DNA from: Lachnospiraceae bacterium
GTDB lineage: Bacteria > Bacillota > Clostridia > Lachnospirales > Lachnospiraceae
Direction: 5' to 3'
DNA: 64,000 nt
Assembly (NCBI GenBank): GCA_017938285.1
Contig: JAGBBW010000068.1
Location: forward strand, 1-64,000
The position numbers and the translations under genes are program-made. The notes under the pieces are model-generated. The model did no database searches. It was not told the origin of the DNA and saw nothing but the letters and a program-made list of their open reading frames with translations. This document shows positions 37,063-46,773 of this stretch, in pieces. The first letter of the stretch is position 1, and the number at the start of each line of letters is the position of its first letter.

Positions 37063-38138
37063 ATATCTGCTTTCAGCAGCTGGCGGCATCTGGTCACAAT
37101 CAGCGGAACCAGCATCGTTGCATTGCAAAGCACCAGTCCAATGACTGCTGTTGGATGGATATATTGCAGATAGTTTCCTGCTGGGTACAGCACCAAGTGG
37201 TTAAAGAGGTAAAGTCCCAGGAAAAACAGAATTCCTCCGGCAGCAAGGGTAATCAGGTCCATCCAGAGAAGTTCTCCGAAGATTTTGCCAATAATTCTTT
37301 TTTTCGAAATACCGATGGCACGATAGACGGCAAATTCAAAATTTCTGCGCTGGTACATGCCAACGAAGGCAGCGTTAATGGTAACTGCCAGAATGACGGA
37401 CAGCAGCAGGACAACAAAGGTATAAATGATATGGAAGAACCGGAACTGGTCGGTAATGGTTTCTTTGACATTGTTGCCAAGGGAAACGAGATTCCGGTCT
37501 CTGGCAGCGGTGGCAAGCTGGAAAAATTCTTCGCTGTCAATACCATTGGCAAGAAGCAGCAGATTCGGACAGTCAACAGATTCTTCGCAGATGTAATACT
37601 GGGTATATCCAGCTTCCGTAGTGAGAGCGTCCAAGGTAAAGGTATCATAAACCTGGGCAGCATAGTGTTTATCCACGATGTCACCTAAGTCCAGGGAAAG
37701 GTTTTTTGCAAAGCGGTCACTTAAAATCAGGCTGCCGTTTCTTAATTTACTGAAATCACAGTCAATATCGAAATACTCACAGTAGGTTTTGAAATCTTCT
37801 ACTGAACGGAAAGTCAGGGAAAAGCTCCCGCTTTCAAAGCCCATAATGGTGGTCCAGTTTATACTCTGGCCGGGACCCTGTTCTAAAACAATAATATCCG
37901 GATGGTGTTCCATTTCCTGCCGGAAAGCAGTGTACTGGCTGAAATTTTCGTCAAAAGAGGCTGGTCCTGCAACTAAAAAGGATTCATTATACTCAAAAGC
38001 CAGCGACCAGTTATCCAGTGGATTGGTGACATATAAGCCGCCGAGATAAACACCATAACTTAGGAAAATCATGAGCATAAGGGCGATACAGCGGGCCAGG
38101 TTTTCCTTGATGAAATAAAGTGGGGAAAAAGGTTTCAT
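37050..38138 (-). CDS. FtsX-like ABC transporter permease
   Basis: A 362-residue membrane protein: one N-terminal helix (about 17-35), a large extracytoplasmic domain (about 40-230) and three C-terminal helices (about 233-255, 287-315, 330-350) with the FtsX coupling motif FAVYRAIGISKKRIIGKI. It is one of two half-size permeases made with the ATPase at 38135; its start overlaps the ATPase stop by 4 nt (ATGA). Likely an exporter or a peptide-sensing/detoxification transporter. No substrate clue in the sequence. Confidence 0.82.
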   Translation of the reverse strand: MKPFSPLYFIKENLARCIALMLMIFLSYGVYLGGLYVTNPLDNWSLAFEYNESFLVAGPASFDENFSQYTAFRQEMEHHPDIIVLEQGPGQSINWTTIMGFESGSFSLTFRSVEDFKTYCEYFDIDCDFSKLRNGSLILSDRFAKNLSLDLGDIVDKHYAAQVYDTFTLDALTTEAGYTQYYICEESVDCPNLLLLANGIDSEEFFQLATAARDRNLVSLGNNVKETITDQFRFFHIIYTFVVLLLSVILAVTINAAFVGMYQRRNFEFAVYRAIGISKKRIIGKIFGELLWMDLITLAAGGILFFLGLYLFNHLVLYPAGNYLQYIHPTAVIGLVLCNATMLVPLIVTRCRQLLKADICEY

Positions 38139-38812
38139 ACGGTATCACCGCCTTTGATGGCACTAATGTTGCCGTCCCATAGTTCGATAATACGGTCTGC
38201 GTCCTTTAAAATGGAGCGGTCATGGGTGATGATAAGGACCAGATGTTTTTTTGCATAGTCTTTTAAAATTTCCATAACAGCAAAGGCATTTTCATGGTCC
38301 AGGGCTGCCGTCGGTTCGTCTGCAAACAGAACCTTTGGCTGGTTTATCATGGCTCTGGCAATGGCAGTACGCTGGCGCTGACCACCGGAAAGCTTAGCAG
38401 GTCTCTTGTTCCATTCTTTTTCTCCAAGACCGAAACCGGAGAGAAGCCGTTTTGCCTGCTCTGTTGTTTCTTTGTCATTTTTTGCGGCAGCAACCGTCAC
38501 GTTGTCCACAGCGGACATGTATGGAACAAGGAAATGACGCTGGAAAACGAAGCCGAACTCGTTCCGGCGCAGGTTTTCCCGTTCGCTGTCCTTTAAGGAA
38601 GTCAGATTTTTTCCGTTATATAAAATCTGGCCGTCGGTTGGCTTTTTTAAGGTGGAAAGGCAGTACATCAGGGTGGATTTGCCGCTGCCGGAAGGTCCGA
38701 TTATGCCAATCAGGCCTTTGTCCGGCAGGGTCAGGTCAAAGCCGCCAAGGGCATAGACTTTTTCTGCTTTTTCCATATCGTAAATCATGGTAATATTTTT
38801 TATTTCAAACAT
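38135..38812 (-). CDS. ABC transporter ATP-binding protein
   Basis: A 225-residue ATPase with Walker A GPSGSGKS, signature LSGGQRQR, Walker B VLFADEPTAALD and ITHD. It is of the MacB/LolD class and sits between its two permease genes (37050 and 38861), with a 4-nt overlap to the first. The three-gene set is preceded by a two-component system, the usual arrangement for antimicrobial-peptide or bacteriocin response transporters. Confidence 0.9.
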   Translation of the reverse strand: MFEIKNITMIYDMEKAEKVYALGGFDLTLPDKGLIGIIGPSGSGKSTLMYCLSTLKKPTDGQILYNGKNLTSLKDSERENLRRNEFGFVFQRHFLVPYMSAVDNVTVAAAKNDKETTEQAKRLLSGFGLGEKEWNKRPAKLSGGQRQRTAIARAMINQPKVLFADEPTAALDHENAFAVMEILKDYAKKHLVLIITHDRSILKDADRIIELWDGNISAIKGGDTV

Positions 38813-38860
38813 GGGAAGTCTCCTTTTTCTAATATGATTCAGTGGGTAAGCTGTCTTGTT

Positions 38861-40024
38861 TTAGTATAAATCATCCTCTATGGCATCAATGGTGCGTATT
38901 TTCCAGAGTGCCGTCCGGACCGGCAGCTGCAGCAGACCAAACAGTAGCACATAGGAAGAAAGAATTTCAAATACAGCCTGTGGGGAAAAGAACCTGCATT
39001 TTAAGCCTGCCGGTGCAATCATAAGGAGATAAAGCAGGAATTCGGAAATGCCGATAATAACAGTTCCCAGCAGCAATGCTGTAACAAAGGTGAACAAAAG
39101 CTCACGCAGAATGGAAAAGTAAATGGTCTGCCTGGAATAACCGATGGAGCAGTACAGACACCATTCGTCCCGGCGGTCCCTTAAATAGGTGGTATAGACG
39201 ATAAACAGGGAAATAGACAGCAGCAGGATGATACCAAGATAAATAAAGGTAGTGGAATCCCGGAGGGAGCCAAGAACCTCTGTTTCATAAATCTGGTGGC
39301 AGGTCTGATAATCTACGATGGTATCAAAATTTTCCCGGACAGTGATTCCATATTCGGCAAGAATGGCGCCAAAATCGTCAATACCTTCGGAAAGAATGGT
39401 TATCATGGTTGTTCGTGGAAGTTCCGGGTGTGGAATGCCGCAGCCAAAGTAACTGTCGCAGTCCACAATTCCCACAATCTGAAATAAATCGGTGCCGGTG
39501 TAAAAGCTGCCGTTTAAGGAATACTGGTCATTATTCCGGACCGTGTCCCGGTCTAAGACCAGTTCGCCCGGCTGCTCCGGCAGGCGTCCTTCCACCAGGG
39601 TGGCACCAAAGTGATCTAACAGAACAGGAAGTTCTTCTTTGGCGATTAATGGGATTTCAAAGTTCAGTCCTCCTACCAGCGGCTGGACAAAACCGTAAAG
39701 TACTTCGGCATAATAGACCTTTTTTACGCCTTCCTGTTCTCTTAGGTGCTCCATAAGCTCCAGTCTTTTTGCCTGATAAAGCGGCATCAGTTCTTCCGTG
39801 CTCAAATTGTCCACATCCAGACCATAAGAACTTCCTGCCAGACTGACAAACTGGATTTTTTTTGGAGAGTATTCAAACAGGGTCCGGAATGTTTCTGAGT
39901 TGGTGGATAATAAGAACTGGGTCAGGTAGGTCAGTACAAAGCTTAAACACAGACTGACAATCAGTACCGAAGTCCGCCTTTTGTTGTTTTTTATGTACCT
40001 CATGGCAGATAATTTCTGAGGCAT
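38861..40024 (-). CDS. FtsX-like ABC transporter permease
   Basis: A 387-residue membrane protein, the second half-permease of the system. One helix near 19-38, an extracytoplasmic domain to about residue 255, and three C-terminal helices. The coupling motif after the second helix is EWCLYCSIGYSRQTIYFSIL. It is the first gene of the ABC transcript; GGAGGAA precedes its ATG. Its mRNA leader forms a CCGGGAATGC/GCATTCCCGG hairpin right before the ribosome site. Confidence 0.8.
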   Translation of the reverse strand: MPQKLSAMRYIKNNKRRTSVLIVSLCLSFVLTYLTQFLLSTNSETFRTLFEYSPKKIQFVSLAGSSYGLDVDNLSTEELMPLYQAKRLELMEHLREQEGVKKVYYAEVLYGFVQPLVGGLNFEIPLIAKEELPVLLDHFGATLVEGRLPEQPGELVLDRDTVRNNDQYSLNGSFYTGTDLFQIVGIVDCDSYFGCGIPHPELPRTTMITILSEGIDDFGAILAEYGITVRENFDTIVDYQTCHQIYETEVLGSLRDSTTFIYLGIILLLSISLFIVYTTYLRDRRDEWCLYCSIGYSRQTIYFSILRELLFTFVTALLLGTVIIGISEFLLYLLMIAPAGLKCRFFSPQAVFEILSSYVLLFGLLQLPVRTALWKIRTIDAIEDDLY

Positions 40025-40039
40025 GATGTTCCTCCATTT

Positions 40040-40086
40040 CCGGGAATGCAGTAGTTTAATTTTCTGCTTCCCTGCGGCATTCCCGG
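40040..40086 (-). promoter_or_regulatory. Leader hairpin before the ABC permease gene
   Basis: CCGGGAATGC and GCATTCCCGG form a 10-bp stem just upstream of the ribosome site (minus strand). A TACAAT -10 box lies about 30 bp further up. The hairpin could limit translation or stabilise the mRNA. Confidence 0.5.
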
Positions 40087-40137
40087 CGCAGAGGAAGCGG
40101 TGTTGCTATGATGGTATTGTAGCAGAAGTGAGGAAAA

Positions 40138-40177
40138 ATGAAAAATAACCGTAGTCATAAGTGTATATGACTACGGT
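40138..40177 (-). terminator. Terminator between the two-component genes and the ABC operon
   Basis: ACCGTAGTCATA (40148-40159) pairs perfectly with TATGACTACGGT (40166-40177); on the minus strand TTATTTTTCATTTTT follows. It ends the kinase-regulator transcript, so the ABC genes need their own promoter. Confidence 0.85.
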
Positions 40178-40181
40178 CACA

Positions 40182-40820
40182 TTATCCTTTGATGGCCACA
40201 ATCAGTTTTCCCCTGTCATGAATTCCGGTCTTGTCATAAATCGAAGAAATATAATTTTTGACCGTTCCTTCAGAAATATACAGTGTCTCTGCAATCTGTT
40301 TATTTGTCAGCCCTTCTGCCAGCAGGGAACAGATTTCTTTTTCACGTTCTGTCATACCAGCCAGCAGGAGGTTGTCGGAGGAACTGCCGGTTACGGTACT
40401 GCCACTCATTATGGCAGCCAGACGCTGCATGACTTTGTTGTCAATGACATTGCGGCCGCTGATAATCTGCGAAATGGCTCCAAGGATGGCATCTTTGCCG
40501 CTGTCTTTTAACAGGTAGCCGTCTGCGCCATTGGCAATGGCCTGGGTAATGTTTTTATCATCATAGAAAGTAGTAAGTACGAGAATTTTTACATCTGGAT
40601 AGTCCTGTTTCATGCGGGCAATCAGTTCGATGCCACCCATGCCTTTCATATTTAAATCCACGAGGGCAAGGTCGCAGAAATATCTGGAAAGCAGCTCCAG
40701 TGCTTCAAAGCCATCGTGGGCCATTCCGGCAATTTCCATCTGGTTCATCGTCAGGATAATTTCCAGACTTTCTAATAAGAGTGGCTCATCGTCCACTAAA
40801 AGTACACGTAAATGTTCCAT
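40182..40820 (-). CDS. NarL/LuxR-type response regulator
   Basis: A 212-residue regulator. The receiver (about 5-120) has the acidic pair DDE (10-12), phospho-acceptor D55 in LALVDLNMKG and the conserved TTF/LLKD switch residues. The C-terminal LuxR-type helix-turn-helix (about 145-205: LTNKQIAETLYISEGTVKNYISSIY) binds DNA. It is co-transcribed with the kinase at 40834 and probably switches on the neighbouring ABC genes. Confidence 0.93.
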   Translation of the reverse strand: MEHLRVLLVDDEPLLLESLEIILTMNQMEIAGMAHDGFEALELLSRYFCDLALVDLNMKGMGGIELIARMKQDYPDVKILVLTTFYDDKNITQAIANGADGYLLKDSGKDAILGAISQIISGRNVIDNKVMQRLAAIMSGSTVTGSSSDNLLLAGMTEREKEICSLLAEGLTNKQIAETLYISEGTVKNYISSIYDKTGIHDRGKLIVAIKG

Positions 40821-40833
40821 GAAAATCTCCTTT

Positions 40834-41949
40834 TTAAGAAACTGAGTCGGATGCGGTTACAGCAATGGGCAGTGTGATATCTGCCTGAAAACCCTGCTGT
40901 CCGGTAAACAGGGCAGTGCCGCCGCAGCGTGTGGCATAGGAACTTAGTTTTTTCAATCCGAAACCATGTTGAATGCGTTCCTGGCTGTTTTCTTCAGAAA
41001 AATCACTGCTGCCATTGTCCAGGACGGTTAATTTAATGTGGCTGCTGTCGGCGGTCAGCCGTACCGTGAAGCGGTCTGCATTACCATGGCGCACACCGTT
41101 GGATAAAAGTTCTTCCAGGGCTCCGGTTAGAAACTCTGCGTGTTCGTGGGGCAGTTCAAGCCCGGGATACACATTGGAAAAATCCGTGAGAACCTGCCTT
41201 GTGGTATCCATTAAAAAATGGTCAGTTACGGCCAGCAGCTGTTCTGTAAAATCAGAGATGGAAACCAGAGGAGCTTCGTTGTCCAGTACCCGGACAGCGT
41301 GGCGGATAGAAGCCAGACTGCCGCGGATTCTCTCTGCTGCCAGATTCATTTTTTCCCTTGCCTTGTCGGGAGAGGCGTCAAACAGCAGATCGGCAGCGTC
41401 CAGTGCCATAATGGCGGCGGTGATGGAGTGTCCGACACTGTTGTGAATGTTGCGGCTGATATTTTCACGTTCTTCCAGACGGGCATTTTTTTCAGCCAGA
41501 TAGTGTTTCATCACCAGTTCCTGGTTCAGCTTCTTTTCATATAGTTCATTTACGGCGGTTATGCTCACCGCCCGGGCAATCTGGTTTCTGGCGGAAAGGT
41601 AGTTTTTCAGCAGGTATTCCACGCCACGCATCAGTAATGACAGAAAGAAAAGAAGCAGCATGGAAAACAGCACCTGAGGAAAGGGATGTTCTCTGGTCGC
41701 TGCCTGAATTATACCGTAAAGCAGGGACGGAAGAAACAGGGAAGGGAGATGTTTTCTGCCAATCCTGCATTCGTAAGCAGCCAGACAGACAAAGGGGTGT
41801 CCGGCAGCGATGGCAAGTGCTGCAGACAAAAGCAGCTGGACGGCAGGCAGTATGAGGCTTTGCTTTTCGGAGAGACTTCGGATGGTAAGGACAATCAGAA
41901 GCAGACCAAGAAAAAGAAAGCAATAATATAGGGAAAATGTGTTCCGCAT
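40834..41949 (-). CDS. Sensor histidine kinase (HisKA_3 type)
   Basis: A 371-residue membrane kinase. Four or five short hydrophobic segments lie in the first 115 residues with almost no extracytoplasmic loop, so it resembles intramembrane-sensing kinases that work with ABC transporters. The phospho-acceptor H169 is in ENISRNIHNSVGHS, followed by a HATPase domain with ELLSNGVRHG (N box) and GFGLKKL. It partners the downstream NarL-type regulator (13-nt gap). Confidence 0.88.
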   Translation of the reverse strand: MRNTFSLYYCFLFLGLLLIVLTIRSLSEKQSLILPAVQLLLSAALAIAAGHPFVCLAAYECRIGRKHLPSLFLPSLLYGIIQAATREHPFPQVLFSMLLLFFLSLLMRGVEYLLKNYLSARNQIARAVSITAVNELYEKKLNQELVMKHYLAEKNARLEERENISRNIHNSVGHSITAAIMALDAADLLFDASPDKAREKMNLAAERIRGSLASIRHAVRVLDNEAPLVSISDFTEQLLAVTDHFLMDTTRQVLTDFSNVYPGLELPHEHAEFLTGALEELLSNGVRHGNADRFTVRLTADSSHIKLTVLDNGSSDFSEENSQERIQHGFGLKKLSSYATRCGGTALFTGQQGFQADITLPIAVTASDSVS

Positions 41950-42243
41950 AATGTTGTTACTCCGTTACTCAGGATGGGTTAGTGCATGGGGATTCCATGC
42001 TTTAGTACTATAAGTAAGTCTATTAAAACATAAATCTTTTTGGATTTCAATGTGACCGGGGTCATAAATGTCTGTTTATCCAGAAAAATGACCGTATATT
42101 TTCTGTAATTCCTACCGTGGTTTCGTGACAAAAATAAAGTATAATGGTATTTAGTGAAAATAGGGTTGTCGTAAAAAGATAATTTTGCGACAACCCCAGG
42201 AATAAAATGATGAAAAAAAGATGAAAAAAACAGGGAGGACGAT
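41950..42243. promoter_or_regulatory. Divergent region before the kinase and GH74 genes
   Basis: The 294-bp region holds a GCATGG/CCATGC hairpin (41984-42000), the palindromes TAGTACTA (42004-42011) and TGACC-GG-GGTCA (42053-42064), and a TATAAT (42140-42145) that may serve the GH74 gene although no good -35 is seen. Confidence 0.45.
42163..42196 (+). promoter_or_regulatory. Leader hairpin before the GH74 gene
   Basis: GGGTTGTCGTAAAA pairs with TTTTGCGACAACCC (14 bp, one G-U) around a 6-nt loop, 47 nt before the ATG. It is not followed by a T run, so it is a leader structure or a remnant terminator, not a clear end. Confidence 0.55.
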
Positions 42244-44574
42244 ATGAAGCAGATACCGTATGTGTATAAGAATGCCCCGATTCCCGGCGGCGGTTATGTG
42301 ACCGGATTTTTATTTGACAAGACAAGGCCGGGGGTGCTGTTCTGCCGTACCGATATTGGCGGTACCTATCGTTATGAGGCGGACAAAGATTGCTGGAAGA
42401 GTCTGATTGACCATGTTACCATGGAGAAGCTGGACGAAACCTATCCGATTGCTATTACAGTAAATGAGGAAAAGCCAGGTGCGTTTTATATTATCTGCGG
42501 TGTGGACCGTACAGATTGTGGCGTTCTGGCAGTTTCCAGGGATTATGGTGAGAGTTTTACATATCGGCATGTGCCGACTCCGGTACATGGCAACTGGAAT
42601 GGCAGGGGCACAGGATATCGCCTGGTATGTCTGAATGATACGTTGTATTTTGCCAGCCAGAAGGGTGGACTGTTAATCAGCCGGGATGAAGGGGAGACCT
42701 GGGAGCAGACCAGTGTCTGTGGCGAAGAGTATCTGACGTTTGTGTGGGTGTCTCCGCAAAAGAAAGGCATGCTGGTGGCTGGTACCGCCGGAGTAACGAC
42801 CGGTGAGAAGGATGGACTTCGTGGTACTGCGTTGTATGTTTCCTACGATGATGGAAAAACCTTTGCACCAATGGTACAGCCGGACAATGTACTGCTGAAA
42901 GAATCCAAATGGGCCGGTTATGTTGGTGAGAGATATGATTATGACGGTAAGTATTTATATATTACGCTGGCGCACACCGGACAGCATTCCTATGTAACAG
43001 AGATGGGCTACAGCTGTGATTCCGGTGATACGATTGGTGGTAAAGTCCTCCGTTATTCCTTTACGGAGGACGGCAGCATTGACCGGTATGAGGATATTAC
43101 TCCTTACCATACAATATATGGAGGAAAGGAAGTACAGGAGCCGGCAGGAACAAATCTGATGTATGGTTTCAGCGGCATTTCCAGTACCAAAGCATGTCCG
43201 GGACTTTTAGTGTGTTCTACCATCTGCAAGGAGGATGGGGATATGGTATACCGCTCCTTTGACCATGGTACGACATGGGAGTGCATTTTATACGATTTGA
43301 GTGTTGGTGAGCTGGCGTTCCGTTCTTCCTATATGAAGCCGGAGCATAATGGCGGACGTTCCCTGCTGCATTGGCTCAGCGATATGAAGATTGACCCGCA
43401 TAACAAAGATGTGGCGTGGTTCAATTCCGGTACCGGAGTGTTCCGCACAAAGAATCTGACCGCAGAGAAGGTAGTGTTCTCTGACTGGTGCGATGGCATT
43501 GAAGAGACCGTTCACTTGAACGTATACAGTCCGAATGACGGACCGGTGCAGGTGATTGATATTGTAGGCGACTTGGGTGGTTTTGCCTTCCGGGATCTGA
43601 CAAAGCCATGCCGCAATTCCTTCGATGACAAGGACGGTAACCGGTACATTACCTGTATTAATGCGGATTACTCCGAAAAGACACCGGAGTGTTTTGTGGT
43701 AACGCCACGGGGGAACTGGAAAGGAAAGACCAAAGGGGGGCTGATTCTCACAAAGGATGCCGGAGCAACCTTTGAACGTCTTCCAATGCCGTTTGGCATA
43801 ACTGAAAAAATAGATGAGCTGCTGCACCGGATTGAACAGCCGAATGTAAATTCCGGCTGGGTGGCAATGTCCCCGGACTGCAACAATATGGTCTGGACGG
43901 TGGCAGACTGGATTGATTTGAATGCAGACTGTGCAATTGTCAGCAACGATGGAGGACAGACGTTCCATCAGTGTAAAATATTTGATAAGACGGGACAGTC
44001 GGTGGATGGAAGCAGGGGCTTTAAAGTATTTTCCGACCGTGTGAAGAACCACCTGTTTTACGCTTTGGGAGAAGCCTCCCAGCTGTATATCAGTAAGGAC
44101 GGCGGCAATACCTTCTGTGAAAAGAGTATGCCGGAAGGCTTCCCGGAGGTGGATTTCCATCTGATTGACTGTGCGAATAAGACCGAGGTGCGGGGAGACG
44201 CGGGGCGCAGCGGACGCTTCTATCTGGCACTGGCAAAGCATGGACTTTGGAAATTGTACTATAAGGAAGAAACAGATGAAGTAAAGGCAAAGCGTCTGAC
44301 AAAGGATGGCGAGTTTGTATACCGTGTAGGTCTTGGCGTAAGAACACCGGGAGGTGCTTATCTGGGTGAGGATAAGGCTGTTTATATGTGTGGTGTGATA
44401 GAGGGCGAGTATGGTTTTTACCGCTCCTTTGACAAGGCAGCAAACTGGGAACGTATCAATACAAAGAAGCAGATGTTTGGAGAAATTAACAGTCTGGATG
44501 GAGACAGCCGGACCTTTGGACGGTTTTATCTGGCGACAGGCTCCAGGGGACTGGTATATGGAGAGCAGGCATAG
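42244..44574 (+). CDS. GH74-like xyloglucanase with Asp-box propeller repeats
   Basis: A 776-residue protein without signal peptide. RTDIGGTYRYE near the N-terminus is the GH74 signature that includes the catalytic base aspartate. Asp-box (BNR) blades recur: SRDYGESF (98-105), SRDEGETW (146-153), SYDDGKTF (200-207), SFDHGTTW, TKDAGATF, SNDGGQTF and SKDGGNTF, indicating the double seven-bladed propeller of this family. GH74 enzymes cut the glucan backbone of xyloglucan or its oligosaccharides. The lack of a signal peptide points to intracellular oligosaccharide processing. It is followed after 49 nt by a GH31 gene, forming a small operon. No transporter is adjacent. Confidence 0.82.
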   Translation: MKQIPYVYKNAPIPGGGYVTGFLFDKTRPGVLFCRTDIGGTYRYEADKDCWKSLIDHVTMEKLDETYPIAITVNEEKPGAFYIICGVDRTDCGVLAVSRDYGESFTYRHVPTPVHGNWNGRGTGYRLVCLNDTLYFASQKGGLLISRDEGETWEQTSVCGEEYLTFVWVSPQKKGMLVAGTAGVTTGEKDGLRGTALYVSYDDGKTFAPMVQPDNVLLKESKWAGYVGERYDYDGKYLYITLAHTGQHSYVTEMGYSCDSGDTIGGKVLRYSFTEDGSIDRYEDITPYHTIYGGKEVQEPAGTNLMYGFSGISSTKACPGLLVCSTICKEDGDMVYRSFDHGTTWECILYDLSVGELAFRSSYMKPEHNGGRSLLHWLSDMKIDPHNKDVAWFNSGTGVFRTKNLTAEKVVFSDWCDGIEETVHLNVYSPNDGPVQVIDIVGDLGGFAFRDLTKPCRNSFDDKDGNRYITCINADYSEKTPECFVVTPRGNWKGKTKGGLILTKDAGATFERLPMPFGITEKIDELLHRIEQPNVNSGWVAMSPDCNNMVWTVADWIDLNADCAIVSNDGGQTFHQCKIFDKTGQSVDGSRGFKVFSDRVKNHLFYALGEASQLYISKDGGNTFCEKSMPEGFPEVDFHLIDCANKTEVRGDAGRSGRFYLALAKHGLWKLYYKEETDEVKAKRLTKDGEFVYRVGLGVRTPGGAYLGEDKAVYMCGVIEGEYGFYRSFDKAANWERINTKKQMFGEINSLDGDSRTFGRFYLATGSRGLVYGEQA

Positions 44575-44623
44575 AAGTTATCGTAAATGTCTGTGAATAA
44601 TAGCAGTATTAAAGGAGGCAAAT

Positions 44624-46690
44624 ATGAGAATTTATCAGGACGGCAATCGTTTGGTTATTGCAGAAAATAAATCCCAGGTCTGGATTGAGCCATGGGGAAA
44701 GAATTCCCTTCGTGTCCGCATGACTGCACAGCCGGACATGGACAAAAATGACTGGGCACTGACCGAAAAAGTAGAAGACTGTAAGGCGGACATCAGTTTC
44801 CAGGAAATTGATGTCACGGACCCTTGGTATAAGTCCGAGGAGTATGCCCACTATCACCAGACGGCAAAGGAATGGACCCTGGTGAATGGAAAGATTACGG
44901 CAAAGGTGTCCTTTGAAGGCTGGATTAGTTTCTATAACCAGAAGGGCGAACTGCTGACCGCTGAGTACTGGAGAAACCGGAACCGTATCAACCGGTACTG
45001 TGTGCCAATCCGTATTGACGCAAGGGAAATGAAGCCGATTCAGGGGACAAATGATTTCATGCTGACCGCCCGGTTTGAGGCGTTTGACGATGAAAAGATT
45101 TTTGGTATGGGCCAGTATCAGGAAAAGAATCTGGACAAAAAGGGAGCAACCTTAGAGCTTGCCCACCGTAATTCCCAGGCCAGCGTACCGTTTTATATTT
45201 CCAGCCGTGGGTATGGTTTCTTCTGGAACAACCCGGCCATTGGAACCGCTACCTTTGGTACGAATAAAACGGAATGGGTGGCAAAAAGCACAAAGAAGTT
45301 AGACTATTTCATTACGGCTGGAGATACACCTGCCGAGCTGGAGGAGCAGTACAGTGCAGCCACCGGACGTACTCCGATGATGCCGGAATTTGGTCTTGGC
45401 TACTGGCAGTGTAAGTTAAGATACCGCACCCAGGACGAAATTCTTGCAGTAGCAAGAAAACACAAAGAACTGGGGCTTCCGATGGATGCCATCGTAGTGG
45501 ATTTCTTCCACTGGACCCGTCAGGGTGACTTTAAGTTTGAGCCAAGAGACTGGCCGGACCCTGACGCCATGGTAAAGGAATTAAAGGAGCTTGGTATTGA
45601 GACCGTGGTTTCTGTCTGGCCGACCATTGACGAGCGCAGTGAAAACTATGGTGAGATGTTAGACAAAGGTTATCTGGTGAATCCGGACCGTGGTATGTCT
45701 TACCATATGAGCTGGATGGGCAATACGGTATTCTACGATGCCACCCACCCAGGTGCCCAGGAGTTCGTCTGGGAAAAGTGTAAGGAAAACTATTATAAGA
45801 AGGGAATCCGCTGCTTCTGGTTAGACGAGGCAGAGCCGGAGTATGGCCCTTATGATTTTGATAACTACCGTTATTATGCCGGTCCGGCATTACAGTGTAC
45901 CAACATATATCCGGTGATGTATGCCAAGGGCTTTTACGATGGTCTGAAAAAGGAAGGCGAAAAGGACATTTTAAGTCTGGTTCGCTGTGCCTGGGCAGGA
46001 AGCCAGAAGTATGGTGCCCTGACCTGGTCTGGTGACATTCATTCCTCCTTCCGTGCCATGAGAGAGCAGCTGCAGGCAGGCTTAAATATGTGTCTGGCAG
46101 GAATTCCGTGGTGGACTTCTGATATCGGCGGCGTTGTGGGCGGCGATATTTCCGACCCGAAGTTCAAGGAACTTCTGGTGCGCTGGTTTGCCTGGGGCGC
46201 CTTCTGTCCGGTATTCCGTATGCACGGCGAGCGTTCTCCTTGGTATGAGAGAGAAGAAGAGTTCATTAACGGTGTGCGCCAGCTGACTTCCGGTCAGGAT
46301 AACGAGGTATGGAGCTTTGGGGAGGACAATTACGAAATTTTAAAGAAGTACCTGTTCATCCGTGAAAAGCTTCGTCCGTACATCCGGGAATGTATGAAGG
46401 AAGCCAGTGAGAACGGTTCTCCGGTTATGCGTCCGATGTTCTATGATTTCCACGAAGACAAGGTCTGCTGGGAGACGGAGGACCAGTACATGTTCGGCCC
46501 GGACCTTTTAGTAGCTCCGGTAATGGAAGAAGGCGTGTCTACCCGGACCGTTTACCTGCCAGTCGGGGAAATCTGGACCGAAAGCTACACCGGAAAGAAG
46601 TATGAGGGCGGACAGACTGTGGTGGCGGAAGCACCAATTGATGTAATTCCTGTATTTGTGCGGGGAGACAAGAACTATAGTATTTATTAA
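44624..46690 (+). CDS. GH31 alpha-glycosidase, probable alpha-xylosidase
   Basis: A 688-residue intracellular GH31 enzyme. N-terminal beta-sandwich (about 1-250), then the TIM barrel with nucleophile D401 in FWLDEAEPEYG and acid/base D471 in WSGDIHSS. GMGQYQ (161-166) and the WTSDIGG segment are family marks. The WLDEAEPE form is common in GH31 alpha-xylosidases, and pairing with GH74 suggests that it removes alpha-1,6-xylose from xyloglucan oligosaccharides; an alpha-glucosidase is the alternative. AAAGGAGG precedes the ATG. Confidence 0.87.
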   Translation: MRIYQDGNRLVIAENKSQVWIEPWGKNSLRVRMTAQPDMDKNDWALTEKVEDCKADISFQEIDVTDPWYKSEEYAHYHQTAKEWTLVNGKITAKVSFEGWISFYNQKGELLTAEYWRNRNRINRYCVPIRIDAREMKPIQGTNDFMLTARFEAFDDEKIFGMGQYQEKNLDKKGATLELAHRNSQASVPFYISSRGYGFFWNNPAIGTATFGTNKTEWVAKSTKKLDYFITAGDTPAELEEQYSAATGRTPMMPEFGLGYWQCKLRYRTQDEILAVARKHKELGLPMDAIVVDFFHWTRQGDFKFEPRDWPDPDAMVKELKELGIETVVSVWPTIDERSENYGEMLDKGYLVNPDRGMSYHMSWMGNTVFYDATHPGAQEFVWEKCKENYYKKGIRCFWLDEAEPEYGPYDFDNYRYYAGPALQCTNIYPVMYAKGFYDGLKKEGEKDILSLVRCAWAGSQKYGALTWSGDIHSSFRAMREQLQAGLNMCLAGIPWWTSDIGGVVGGDISDPKFKELLVRWFAWGAFCPVFRMHGERSPWYEREEEFINGVRQLTSGQDNEVWSFGEDNYEILKKYLFIREKLRPYIRECMKEASENGSPVMRPMFYDFHEDKVCWETEDQYMFGPDLLVAPVMEEGVSTRTVYLPVGEIWTESYTGKKYEGGQTVVAEAPIDVIPVFVRGDKNYSIY

Positions 46691-46730
46691 TTTCAGATAA
46701 CAGGGTTACTGCAGAAGGGAAAAATAGGAG

Positions 46731-46760
46731 TTGCAAACCTCTGTTTCTTCATGGTATAAT
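46731..46760 (+). promoter_or_regulatory. Promoter of the LytTR two-component operon
   Basis: TTGCAA (46731-46736), an 18-bp spacer and a perfect TATAAT (46755-46760). The transcript would begin just before the terminator-like hairpin at 46774. Confidence 0.7.
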
Positions 46761-46773
46761 TAATATATCCAAT

